NCBI GenBank assembly: GCA_905210995.1
Contig: CAJLZE010000041.1
Coordinates: 1 to 20,266 of the forward strand
DNA length: 20,266 nt
Origin: an uncultured Anaerotruncus sp.
GTDB taxonomy: Bacteria > Bacillota > Clostridia > Oscillospirales > CAG-272
Direction: 5' to 3'
Position numbers and translations under genes: made by a program. The notes beneath the pieces are model-generated. The model did not search any database, was not told the DNA's origin, and was given only the letters and a program-made list of their open reading frames with translations. Positions 6,744 to 13,804 of the stretch are shown in pieces; the first letter of the stretch is position 1; every line of letters starts with the position of its first letter.

Positions 6744-7864
6744 GAACCGTTCCCCCTGCGAAGTGTGCTGTGGTTGTATTCGGGGCTGCATATCCGCTTC
6801 ATTTCCGGAAGGCTTATCAGCAAGGTGAGCACGAAATCGAGCAGGAAGGTTCCTATCACATTCCGCGCCGAGAGCACATATTTTATTTGGATCAGCTCAA
6901 ATAACGGTTCGGCAAGGGCAGAGACCAAAACGGCGATCAGAAATGATGCCGAAAACAGAGCGGCATACTTCCACACAAGAATGCCGAGCATCTGTCGTTT
7001 TCTTGCGCCGACGATCATGTAAATGCGGAATCTGCGCTTTTGCATTGAAAGATGGTACCGGTACATACCGATAATATTCATATAGGAAAGCAGGCACAGG
7101 CATCCTATCGCCGCGAAAAACGCAAGGTTTGATGCCATATAGTCACGAAGCGGGTCGGAGGGGAGAAAAATACGGCAGCCTGCGTCTGTATACCCGCCGA
7201 AAATATCATTTGCGGCGGCGGAAAAGTCTTTTCGGCTTTCGCTGCCGTCGTAGTCGAATTGCACGCGTATGCACGCGTCGGAAATATCCGTGCCGATGAT
7301 CTCGCCGAGATCTACGAACACAAAAGAGGAATATGAGAGGAGCGCCGCGACTTCGCTGCGGTCCATCCCGTTCAGAAGATTAAGCGCCCACAGCGTTGTG
7401 CTGCCCACGACCTCATACTCGGTGCCGTGAATGCTTACGGTCTTTTTACTGTTCGGATCATACTGCGCGATGTTCGACGATGTATACGCCTCTTTCTTTC
7501 CGGGAATGCCGCCGAGAAAGCTGCCTTCACCGAGTGGGAACCAATTGCCGGGGCTCTTTCCGTACCAGCCGACAATAACATAATCCGCATCTCCCGGGGC
7601 AAAAAAGCAGAAGGCATTTTTTACATCAGGCAGAGCCGTGATCCTCTCATATGTGTTCCGGTCAAACGAACCCGCTCCTACGACGGATATCGTATTGTAC
7701 ACGGCATAGCTCCGCTTTTCCTTGGCGATATCCTCGACGATGCCGTAGGCGATCAGATGTGTGCCGAATGCGGCGGCGATACCGAGAATTATCACAAGAA
7801 ACAGCGAGGTCGACCGGCGAAGGTCTTTGGGAATATCCTTAATAACTGATATCAGGGTTTTCAT
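6740..7864 (-). CDS. FtsX-like ABC transporter permease (first subunit)
   Basis: The first gene of the operon, 374 residues. It has the same topology as its neighbour: helix at about 20-40, an extracellular domain of about 200 residues, and helices at about 246-267, 298-318 and 335-352. Between the second and third helices lies MQKRRFRIYMIVGARKRQM, a variant of the FtsX coupling loop. The two permeases share little sequence beyond layout and the MKTL start, so they are old paralogues. The start is set by GGAGGTGA 5 nt upstream. A consensus promoter lies about 150 bp upstream with an unusually long leader. The set looks like bacteriocin-type export or resistance transporters, but no biosynthesis, precursor or two-component gene is adjacent. 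Confidence 0.88.
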   Translation of the reverse strand: MKTLISVIKDIPKDLRRSTSLFLVIILGIAAAFGTHLIAYGIVEDIAKEKRSYAVYNTISVVGAGSFDRNTYERITALPDVKNAFCFFAPGDADYVIVGWYGKSPGNWFPLGEGSFLGGIPGKKEAYTSSNIAQYDPNSKKTVSIHGTEYEVVGSTTLWALNLLNGMDRSEVAALLSYSSFVFVDLGEIIGTDISDACIRVQFDYDGSESRKDFSAAANDIFGGYTDAGCRIFLPSDPLRDYMASNLAFFAAIGCLCLLSYMNIIGMYRYHLSMQKRRFRIYMIVGARKRQMLGILVWKYAALFSASFLIAVLVSALAEPLFELIQIKYVLSARNVIGTFLLDFVLTLLISLPEMKRICSPEYNHSTLRRGNGS

Positions 7865-8006
7865 ATGTCACCTCCGACTGCGATCGACTTACTGTAAAAC
7901 AAAACACGCAAGCTGCCCCATACAGAATAACTTGCGCATAAATAACATATCCGGTTGTGAACAAAATGGTCTGTTTCTCCATTGCTGCAAGCCATATAAT
8001 CTGTTC
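7865..8006 (-). other. Long 5' leader of the ABC operon with inverted repeats
   Basis: About 140 nt lie between the predicted transcription start and the first permease ATG. They hold GTGAACA/TGTTCAC (7957-7963 with 8002-8008) overlapping the start of the transcript, and CGCAAG/CTTGCG (7907-7912 with 7931-7936), after which the minus strand reads TGTTTTGTTTT. This could be a weak attenuator. An unsupported 47-codon ORF runs through the leader (7839-7982). No known riboswitch was recognised. Confidence 0.35.
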
Positions 8007-8012
8007 ACTTAT

Positions 8013-8041
8013 ATTATACCGTATGGTCGGCGGTATGTCAA
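8013..8041 (-). promoter_or_regulatory. Consensus sigma-A promoter of the ABC operon
   Basis: On the minus strand TTGACA (8036-8041), exactly 17 bases, TATAAT (8013-8018). Both boxes match consensus perfectly, so the operon should be strongly transcribed unless repressed. Start near 8006. Confidence 0.88.
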
Positions 8042-8213
8042 TTAAAATTCACAAAAAACAACAGTTAAATATAAAAGCTTGCGTTTTTAGCTGCGAGATA
8101 TGTCGGCTGAATTATTATTTGACGGATATGCGGAGGATGAGAGACAGGATCCTGAACCTCGAATCGTGCGTCTGAAAATCAGATATTTAAGTTCACCTTG
8201 GCGCGATTCCTTT

Positions 8214-8237
8214 CAAAACCGCCATGCGGCGGTTTTG
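8214..8237. terminator. Perfect 10-bp hairpin, possible terminator or repeat remnant
   Basis: CAAAACCGCC (8214-8223) and GGCGGTTTTG (8228-8237) with loop ATGC. It stands alone between the tRNA terminator and the ABC promoter, with no gene ending beside it. The T-run lies inside the stem, so its activity as a terminator is uncertain. The rest of 8042-8262 is otherwise empty apart from a weak 54-codon ORF (8100-8264). Confidence 0.4.
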
Positions 8238-8262
8238 AGCCGGTTCGAATATAAGCTTTGGT

Positions 8263-8307
8263 AAATAAAAATGAAGCGTATGAGGCTATGCCCCATACGC
8301 TTCATTT
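8263..8307 (-). terminator. Rho-independent terminator of the tRNA-Arg gene
   Basis: A long stem, AATGAAGCGTATG paired with CATACGCTTCATT plus inner GGGC/GCCT pairs, starts directly after the encoded CCA and ends in TTTTTATTT on the minus strand. Strong terminator placed as expected for a single tRNA gene. Confidence 0.9.
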
Positions 8308-8384
8308 TGGCCTACCCGACAGGATTCGAACCTGCGACCTCAAGAGTCGGAGTCTTGCGCGCTATCCAACTGAGCCACGGGTAG
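8308..8384 (-). tRNA. tRNA-Arg (anticodon CCG)
   Basis: Read on the minus strand, the cloverleaf is complete: acceptor CTACCCG/CGGGTAG, D-arm GCTCAGTTGGATAGCGC, anticodon stem CAAGA/TCTTG around loop CTCCGAC, variable loop AGGTC, T-arm GCAGG-TTCGAAT-CCTGT, discriminator G and an encoded CCA (8308-8310). The loop positions give anticodon CCG, which reads the arginine codon CGG. The D-stem has one T-C mismatch. The gene is a single unit with its own consensus promoter 17 bp upstream and a terminator right after CCA. Confidence 0.97.
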
Positions 8385-8400
8385 ATATCATACGATATAT

Positions 8401-8429
8401 ATTATACACCGTTTCCGGTTTTATGTCAA
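8401..8429 (-). promoter_or_regulatory. Consensus promoter of the tRNA-Arg gene
   Basis: Minus strand TTGACA (8424-8429), 17-base spacer, TATAAT (8401-8406), a perfect match in both boxes as usual for stable RNA genes. Start near 8394, ten bases before the mature 5' end. Confidence 0.88.
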
Positions 8430-8478
8430 TAAGGAGGGTATGTTTTTTTGCTCTCGTGCGTCCGTTCACAAAAAAAGA

Positions 8479-8507
8479 TGGAAAACCGTCGCGGATCGTG
8501 GTATACT
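8479..8507 (+). promoter_or_regulatory. Promoter of the asparaginase gene (extended -10)
   Basis: TATACT (8502-8507) preceded by TGG, an extended -10 element, with a weak -35 TGGAAA (8479-8484) at 17 bases. Start near 8514, about 40 nt before the ATG at 8553. Confidence 0.6.
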
Positions 8508-8552
8508 TATAAAGAACGTTTACGCTTTGACCGATCCGAAAGGACTTATGCT

Positions 8553-9563
8553 ATGAAAAATATCCTGTTTATAGGCACGGGCGGGACCATTGCCTCCGAA
8601 ATGTCGGACGGTGCGCTGTCCCCGGCGCTGACCGCCGCTCAGCTTCTGCATCACATTCCCGAGGTGTCAGACATCTGCCGGGTAGATGCCGTTCAGCTTT
8701 TTACCCTTGACAGCACCGACATAACTCCCACGCACTGGCTGCGCATTGCCGACGAAATAATAAACAATTACGATCGCTATGACGGCTTTGTCATTGCACA
8801 CGGCACAGACACGCTGGCATATACCGCGGCGGCGCTGTCATATCTGATACAGAACAGCCGCAAGCCGATAGTCATCACCGGCGCTCAAAAGCCGATAGGC
8901 TTTGACACGACAGATTCCAAACAGAACCTCACCGACAGCTTCATCTGCGCCGCATCGGGGCTTTCGGGCGTGCTTGTGGTGTTCGGCGGGCACGTTCTGC
9001 TCGGTACGCGCGCACGAAAGACGCGCACCAAAAGCTTTTCAGCCTTTTCAAGCCCGAATTACCCGCCGCTTGCGACGGTCCAGAACGGCAGGCTGACTAT
9101 GTTTTTTGACCCGACGTCGGGAGAGGAGCGATTTTACCGTGCGCTCGATCCGTCGGTCGGGCTGCTCAAGCTCACTCCCGGCTCGGATGCAGAGCTTCTT
9201 CACTTTATGCTCGACCGCTATCGTGCGCTTGTGATAGAATCGTTCGGTGTCGGCGGTCTGCCCGACCGCGGTGGGTCGTTCCGACGTGAGGTCGAAGCGG
9301 CGCTTGCGGCGGGAAAGTCGGTCGCGCTGACCACTCAGGTACAGAGCGAGGGGACCGACCTTTCGGTCTACAACGTCGGCAGCGGGCTGACCGACATCGG
9401 CGTGCTTGAGGCGTTCGACATGACGCCCGAGGCGTGCTTTACAAAGCTCATGTGGCTGCTGCCGCAGACGGATGATCCCGCCGAGCGCCGCCGCCTGTTT
9501 TATACCCCGGTCTGTCACGACATTCTGCCTCCGGATAATATTATCGAGGACGTCTCACGCTGA
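8553..9563 (+). CDS. ansA: Type I L-asparaginase
   Basis: A 336-residue cytoplasmic asparaginase that hydrolyses L-asparagine to aspartate and ammonia. Signatures are the first catalytic block IGTGGTIAS with T12, the substrate-binding LDSTDITP (52-59), the second block IAHGTDTLAYTAAALSY with T85-D86, and ITGAQKPIGFDTTDSKQNL, followed by GHVLLGTRARKTRTKSFSAF. No signal peptide, as expected for the type I (cytoplasmic) enzymes, and length fits the family. The ATG at 8553 is chosen because the conserved N-terminus starts there and GAAAGGA lies 8 nt upstream; upstream in-frame ATGs would add an unrelated 35-residue tail. A terminator follows at once, so it is monocistronic. The assignment to the asparaginase family is firm; relaxed glutaminase activity cannot be excluded. 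Confidence 0.96.
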   Translation: MKNILFIGTGGTIASEMSDGALSPALTAAQLLHHIPEVSDICRVDAVQLFTLDSTDITPTHWLRIADEIINNYDRYDGFVIAHGTDTLAYTAAALSYLIQNSRKPIVITGAQKPIGFDTTDSKQNLTDSFICAASGLSGVLVVFGGHVLLGTRARKTRTKSFSAFSSPNYPPLATVQNGRLTMFFDPTSGEERFYRALDPSVGLLKLTPGSDAELLHFMLDRYRALVIESFGVGGLPDRGGSFRREVEAALAAGKSVALTTQVQSEGTDLSVYNVGSGLTDIGVLEAFDMTPEACFTKLMWLLPQTDDPAERRRLFYTPVCHDILPPDNIIEDVSR

Positions 9564-9578
9564 TGAGACGTCCTTTTT
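9547..9578 (+). terminator. Terminator overlapping the asparaginase stop codon
   Basis: A perfect 11-bp stem AGGACGTCTCA (9547-9557) / TGAGACGTCCT (9564-9574) followed by TTTTTC. The TGA stop (9561-9563) lies in the six-base loop, so the last codons of the gene form the upstream arm. Confidence 0.92.
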
Positions 9579-9641
9579 CGGTATATAATTCAGCCGATCG
9601 GGTGATAATATTGTAGATCGTTTTGTTCGGAGGTTTTTCTG

Positions 9642-10970
9642 ATGCAGTCACTTTGGTGGGACGGTGCGCATATGCCGTCCTTTTCGCCGCTCAGCGGGGA
9701 CAGGTCGGTCGACACGCTTATCGTCGGCGGCGGGATGGCGGGGCTCCTTACGGCATATATGCTCCGGCGCGCGGGAGCCGATTTCATGCTTATCGACAGC
9801 GGCAGGCTGATGGGAGGCGTAAGCGGCAGCACGACCGGAAAGATAACGGCTCTGCACGGTGCGGTTTTTGCCGGGCTCATCCGCAGGTTCGGCACCGCGC
9901 GCACGCGGGCATATTACGAGGCTAACACTGCGGCGATAAGGAAATACCATTCGGTCTGCGATGCCGTCGGCTGTGGTATAGAAGATCGCGCCGCGTATGT
10001 TTACTCGCGCGATAATGCGGAAAAGATAAAAAAAGAATATGCCGCGCTGCACCGCATAGGCGCTCAGGCAGAGCTTTCGGGCTGCCCGGGGCTGCCGTTC
10101 GGTGTTGCGGCTGCGGTAAAACTCGACGGGCAGGCGCAGTTTGATCCGCTTGAATTTGCCGCAGCGGTAGTATCGACTCTGCCGGCAGACCGAATACACG
10201 AGCACACAGCGGCGCGTGCGTTCGCAGGCTGCGACGTGCTGACCGACCGCGGGAAGATACACGCGCGCCGCGTGGTTATAGCCACGCACTTTCCCGTCAT
10301 CAACAGTCACGGTTTTTATTATCTCAAAATGTATCAGCACCGCTCTTATGTGCTGGCGCTTTCAGGCGCGCCGCGCGTTGACGGGATGTATGCGGACGAA
10401 AAAAGCGGCGGGCTTTCATTCCGCGATGCGGGCGGGTATCTGCTCATCGGCGGCTGCGGAAAGCGCACCGGCAAAAAGTGCGGCGGGTGGTCCGAGCTTG
10501 GCGAATTTGCGAAAAAGCATTATCCGAATGCCTCAGCCGCCTTTCGTTGGGCGACGCAGGACTGCATGACTCTTGACGGCATTCCATACATCGGGCGCTA
10601 TTCGTCGGGACGGGGCGCGGACGGGCTTTATGTTGCGACCGGCTTCAACAAGTGGGGAATGAGCGGCTCGATGGTCGCGGCAATGCTGCTGTCGGATATC
10701 ATTCTCGGCAAAGAAAACCGTTTTGAGTCGGTATTCAGACCCTTCGGCGCCGACGGGGCATCGCGCACGCCGCTGCGCCCGCAGCTTCTTTCGAATGCGG
10801 GGCACGCGCTTGCGGGCTGGCTCACCCCGACCGTGCCGCGCTGCCCGCACCTCGGCTGTGCGCTCAGATGGAATGCCGCCGAGCATTCGTGGGATTGCCC
10901 GTGCCACGGTTCGCGTTTCGGCGAAAACGGCGAGCTCCTCGACGACCCCGCAACTGGCGGGCTGAAGTGA
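9642..10970 (+). CDS. FAD-dependent oxidoreductase with C-terminal Rieske [2Fe-2S] domain
   Basis: A 442-residue fusion protein. Residues about 23-370 are a DAO-type FAD oxidoreductase: DTLIVGGGMAGLLTAYMLRR (24-43) binds the ADP part of FAD, with IDSGRLMGGVSGSTTGKIT next and the C-terminal FAD strand DGLYVATGFNKWGMSGS. The last 45 residues are a Rieske cluster domain: C401-P-H403 and C419-P-C-H422 are the four cluster ligands, and C406 and C421 sit where bc1-type Rieske proteins make a stabilising disulphide. Start ATG has GGAGG 8 nt upstream. It follows the asparaginase terminator by about 60 bp without a clear promoter of its own. This class is common in Bacillota and Bacteroidetes, usually annotated FAD-dependent oxidoreductase; the substrate is unknown. 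Cytoplasmic, no signal peptide. Confidence 0.93.
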   Translation: MQSLWWDGAHMPSFSPLSGDRSVDTLIVGGGMAGLLTAYMLRRAGADFMLIDSGRLMGGVSGSTTGKITALHGAVFAGLIRRFGTARTRAYYEANTAAIRKYHSVCDAVGCGIEDRAAYVYSRDNAEKIKKEYAALHRIGAQAELSGCPGLPFGVAAAVKLDGQAQFDPLEFAAAVVSTLPADRIHEHTAARAFAGCDVLTDRGKIHARRVVIATHFPVINSHGFYYLKMYQHRSYVLALSGAPRVDGMYADEKSGGLSFRDAGGYLLIGGCGKRTGKKCGGWSELGEFAKKHYPNASAAFRWATQDCMTLDGIPYIGRYSSGRGADGLYVATGFNKWGMSGSMVAAMLLSDIILGKENRFESVFRPFGADGASRTPLRPQLLSNAGHALAGWLTPTVPRCPHLGCALRWNAAEHSWDCPCHGSRFGENGELLDDPATGGLK

Positions 10971-10975
10971 ACAAA

Positions 10976-11012
10976 GGTGTTGAAAAACTCAAAGCTTGAG
11001 TTTTTCAACACC
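10976..11012. terminator. Bidirectional terminator with perfect 17-bp arms
   Basis: Arms GGTGTTGAAAAACTCAA (10976-10992) and TTGAGTTTTTCAACACC (10996-11012) with a three-base loop, between the convergent ends of the Rieske protein gene and the GH123-like gene. Beyond the stem the plus strand reads TTATTTATTC and the minus strand TTTGTTC, so termination probably works both ways. The AAAAACTCA stem core recurs in the typA terminator (17410-17456). Confidence 0.85.
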
Positions 11013-11056
11013 TTATTTATTCTGTTGACCATACGCTCGCGGATGAACGCCAGGCG

Positions 11057-12727
11057 TCAGCCGTGCGCCTTTATGCCGTCGGCGATCAGGCGGTTGACTC
11101 TCTCGCGTATCGCAAGCATTTTTTTGCTGTCGCAGACGCAGCGTGAAAACACGATCTCTCCGGTCAGCTCCTCGATGGCGGATATCACACGTTCGCGCCC
11201 GACAAGACTCTCGGCAAGGCGCATTGCGCGCATATCGTCAATGCCCTCGCGGAACTGCACGAGACGCATCGACTCAAGAGCGGTGCCGTCCGATGCGGGA
11301 TAGACCGAATATGCGTCGCCCGACGGTACGAAATAGTTTCCGGTCGAGTCAACGTAGGGGTTCACCGGGTCGTATGAGCCCTGGTTGTTGTAGAAATTAT
11401 AGCCCCACTGCAAAAATCCGAAGATGTTGTATTTATAGAACTGAACTCCGATGTACCTTGTGCGTGCGCCGGGCATTGCGAGGAAGCGGTTGCTCACTCC
11501 GACGCCCTGACCGCAGCAGTAGTAGGTCCAGAGCGGTGTAACGCCGCCTTCGATGAAGGGCTCGATGTGGTTGCTGGCGGGTATCGGCATCGTGACCGCA
11601 CCGGTTTTGTAAAATTCGTAGTCGGAGAGCGCGTCCATAACGGGATAACCCTCAAGCAGGTCGCCGACGGTCTCCTTGGCCTTGAGATACTGCTCGAGAT
11701 GCGCGGCGTTCGGCTCGTCCGAAATGTGGAACCAGCAGCGGCGGTCGTCCCCGCGGGAGCGCATATGCGCAAGGAATTCACCGAGGAACGCGCGTATGAA
11801 TCCGGTGTACTCGCTGCCCGTGGCATCGGTGTCCCAGCCGAAGATCCTGCGCACTCCGTCCGGAGTTTTTGCAACGATCTTGGGGGCGTGTGCGGCTCCC
11901 CACTGCGTGAAGAGGTGTGATATCTCAAAATATCTGACTCCGCAGCGGTCACACATATCTATCCAGCGGTCGAGGAGGGAAAAGTCGAATTCCCACCCGC
12001 CGTCGGCGGTCATGGTGACGCCGACGAGCTGAACGTTCGGGCGTTCGCCGCCGATATATGTATCGAGCGGGGGAGTGAAGACGGGAGTGAGCAGCATATT
12101 TATGCCGTTTTTCACCGCCGTGCGCACGAAGTTTTCGATGATCTCCCAGTGACGCTCGGAGAATATCTCTACATTATAATATGTTGCGAGGCAGTCGCAG
12201 TGGAACCACTGCGTCACGCGCAGCTCCTGCTCGGGAAGGCCGGCGCTGATGATCTCGACAGACAGCGAGGCGCGCGATATGCTCCCGCCGTCGTTTATTA
12301 CAAGCGTGAAGGTGTAGTCACCCGCGGGGATCTCGCCGTGCGTGTCGATCTCGACCCACACCGAATGCACCTGCCCCGTCACGCAGGCGACCGAGCCGCG
12401 CATCTGGAGCGGAGAGAGCAGATCGGGATAAAGCCCCGGCGTTGTGCGAAGATAGCCGGCGTCGCTCCTGCCGGGGTATGCGGGCATGGCGGACGGTACG
12501 GATTCAAGGCTGCGCAGCACGGTGTAAGGTGCGAGCACGCCCTCGGGCTTTACGCCGACAAAGCGGCGGTGCGAAGTGCGCAGAGGGTCACCGTCGTCGG
12601 TGACGACAAGCTGAAGTGACAGGCGCTCGTTGCGCAGCACCGATATCTTCTTCAGTTCCGCGAGATCGTTGAGGCTCTCGTCGAGAAAGGGCTTTTCAAG
12701 CGAGGGGATGAGCTTGTATCTTAGCAT
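11057..12727 (-). CDS. GH123/DUF4091-like putative glycoside hydrolase
   Basis: A 556-residue protein with the layout of GH123/DUF4091 proteins: an N-terminal beta-sandwich (about 1-165, ending WVEIDTHGEIPAGDYTFTLVI..SLSVEII) and a TIM barrel (about 170-500) with VTQWFHCDCLATYYNVE, GINMLLTPVFTPPLD, YFEISHLFTQWG and the family hallmark WFHISDEPNAAHLEQYLKAK. The adjacent D337-E338 match the Asp-Glu pair that GH123 hexosaminidases use in substrate-assisted hydrolysis of beta-N-acetylgalactosaminides. A C-terminal helical part (LESMRLVQFREGIDDMRAM) is also typical. There is no signal peptide, so the likely substrate is an imported oligosaccharide. ATG follows AAAGGA by 7 nt. It is the last gene of a four-gene run under an ArsR-like regulator. 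Family firm, substrate not. Confidence 0.9.
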   Translation of the reverse strand: MLRYKLIPSLEKPFLDESLNDLAELKKISVLRNERLSLQLVVTDDGDPLRTSHRRFVGVKPEGVLAPYTVLRSLESVPSAMPAYPGRSDAGYLRTTPGLYPDLLSPLQMRGSVACVTGQVHSVWVEIDTHGEIPAGDYTFTLVINDGGSISRASLSVEIISAGLPEQELRVTQWFHCDCLATYYNVEIFSERHWEIIENFVRTAVKNGINMLLTPVFTPPLDTYIGGERPNVQLVGVTMTADGGWEFDFSLLDRWIDMCDRCGVRYFEISHLFTQWGAAHAPKIVAKTPDGVRRIFGWDTDATGSEYTGFIRAFLGEFLAHMRSRGDDRRCWFHISDEPNAAHLEQYLKAKETVGDLLEGYPVMDALSDYEFYKTGAVTMPIPASNHIEPFIEGGVTPLWTYYCCGQGVGVSNRFLAMPGARTRYIGVQFYKYNIFGFLQWGYNFYNNQGSYDPVNPYVDSTGNYFVPSGDAYSVYPASDGTALESMRLVQFREGIDDMRAMRLAESLVGRERVISAIEELTGEIVFSRCVCDSKKMLAIRERVNRLIADGIKAHG

Positions 12728-12765
12728 GGCGTGGTCCTTTCGTGTTATAATGTTATAATATCATT

Positions 12766-13083
12766 TTACTTCCTTTTGCGTGTCGGGAACGGAAGCTCGT
12801 CGTAAATTGCGTTGAACAGACCTGTGAGATATTCCTTGTCGTCCACGTTTTCGACCAATAACATTTCCTTTGCTCCGTCATAGGGCGATTCGTAAGGCGC
12901 TGTCGGCATATAGCTTTTGGCGGCGTCGACAGGCTTTATGAGAAGTCTGTCGTCATATATACCGCCGACGATCTTTCCTTTATAATAGATGATATATTCA
13001 CCCATCATCGCCCTGTAGGTTATATCGTCCAATTCCGACAGCTGCTCTGAAATAAACTCCAGATATTCTTTTCCGGAAGCCAT
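12766..13083 (-). CDS. TfoX N-terminal-domain family protein
   Basis: A small protein of 105 residues that corresponds to the N-terminal domain of TfoX/Sxy: MASGKEYLEFISEQLSELDD, ITYRAMMGEYIIYYKGKIVGGIYDDRLLIKP, then EMLLVENVDDKEYLTGLFNAIYDELP. Single-domain relatives are frequent in Bacillota. In Gammaproteobacteria full TfoX controls competence; for the one-domain form no function is established, so a competence role should not be assumed. It lies 13 bp downstream of the HAD gene and 38 bp upstream of the GH123-like gene on the same strand, hence likely co-transcribed. The ribosome site is weak (only AACGGC), suggesting low translation or coupling to the gene upstream. Confidence 0.88.
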   Translation of the reverse strand: MASGKEYLEFISEQLSELDDITYRAMMGEYIIYYKGKIVGGIYDDRLLIKPVDAAKSYMPTAPYESPYDGAKEMLLVENVDDKEYLTGLFNAIYDELPFPTRKRK

Positions 13084-13096
13084 TGCCGTTTATATA

Positions 13097-13771
13097 TTAT
13101 TCGAAGATGTCGGGGAGATCCGCGGTGCTGTCAACAAAAATTTTGCCGCCCGCAGCCGCAAGCTGCTCGCGGGAGCGGAAGCCCCATGTCACGCTGACGG
13201 GCGTCAGCCCGCCGCGAAGCGAAAGTTCAACGTCGGTCTCGCCGTCGCCGACCATCACGGCGTCTTCGGGCGCGATGCCGAGGCGGGCGCATATCTCAAG
13301 TGCGGTCGCGGGGTCGGGCTTTATCGGTCTGCCGTCGAGCTGACCCTCGGCAGCGTCGAAATATCCCTCGGGCAGCAGTGCGCGGCAGAGATTTTTGACG
13401 TATGCGTCCTGCTTGTTCGAAAAAACAGCCATTTTGTATCCGCGCGCATGCAGCGCCTCAAGTGCATCGGTCATGCCGGGGTAGAGCGACTTTACGTGCA
13501 TATATGTTTCGCCGTAGGTGCGGTCGTAAATTTTCAATAGCTTTGCTACGGTCGCGTCGTCGCGGCGATCCTCGGGAAGAACGCGGACGCAGAGCGTGCG
13601 CGAGCCGTTGCCGACCGAGCGGCGGATGTATGCCTCGTCGCGCAGGGGAAGCCCCATTTCGGTGAGCGCGGCGTTCATTGCCTCGGTTATCGACTCGACC
13701 GTATCGGCAAGAGTGCCGTCAAGGTCGAAAATTATAAGTTTTGCGCTGAGTTTTTTTTCGTTGTTCGTCAT
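13097..13771 (-). CDS. HAD-family phosphatase, phosphoglycolate-phosphatase-like
   Basis: A 224-residue haloacid dehalogenase-type phosphatase with all four motifs: motif I IFDLDGTLADT (nucleophile D16, acid D18), motif II VFSNKQ (S118), motif III lysine K151 in IKPDP, motif IV MVGDGETDVELS (D176, D180). The helical cap between residues about 25 and 90 places it in the Gph/PGP subfamily I, whose members dephosphorylate small sugar or glycolate phosphates. The true substrate is not readable. The ten residues before the core (MTNNEKKLSA) are slightly long, but AAAGG about 10 nt before this ATG supports the start. The gene begins 33 bp after the ArsR-like gene stop and is the second gene of the operon. 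With the GH123-like gene it may process a sugar phosphate. Confidence 0.92.
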   Translation of the reverse strand: MTNNEKKLSAKLIIFDLDGTLADTVESITEAMNAALTEMGLPLRDEAYIRRSVGNGSRTLCVRVLPEDRRDDATVAKLLKIYDRTYGETYMHVKSLYPGMTDALEALHARGYKMAVFSNKQDAYVKNLCRALLPEGYFDAAEGQLDGRPIKPDPATALEICARLGIAPEDAVMVGDGETDVELSLRGGLTPVSVTWGFRSREQLAAAGGKIFVDSTADLPDIFE

Positions 13772-13804
13772 TTTCGGGTGCCTTTCTGCGAAAAATTTAT
13801 CGTA

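Noticed and set aside
8258..8512. Plus-strand 84-codon ORF across the tRNA locus
   Set aside because: Its middle is simply the antisense translation of tRNA-Arg (PDRIRTCDLKSRSLARYPTEPR), a well-known type of false protein, and it has no ribosome site.
12766..13083. Reading the TfoX-like gene as a sign of a competence locus
   Set aside because: Only the N-terminal domain is present, no com genes are nearby, and one-domain relatives have no proven competence role.
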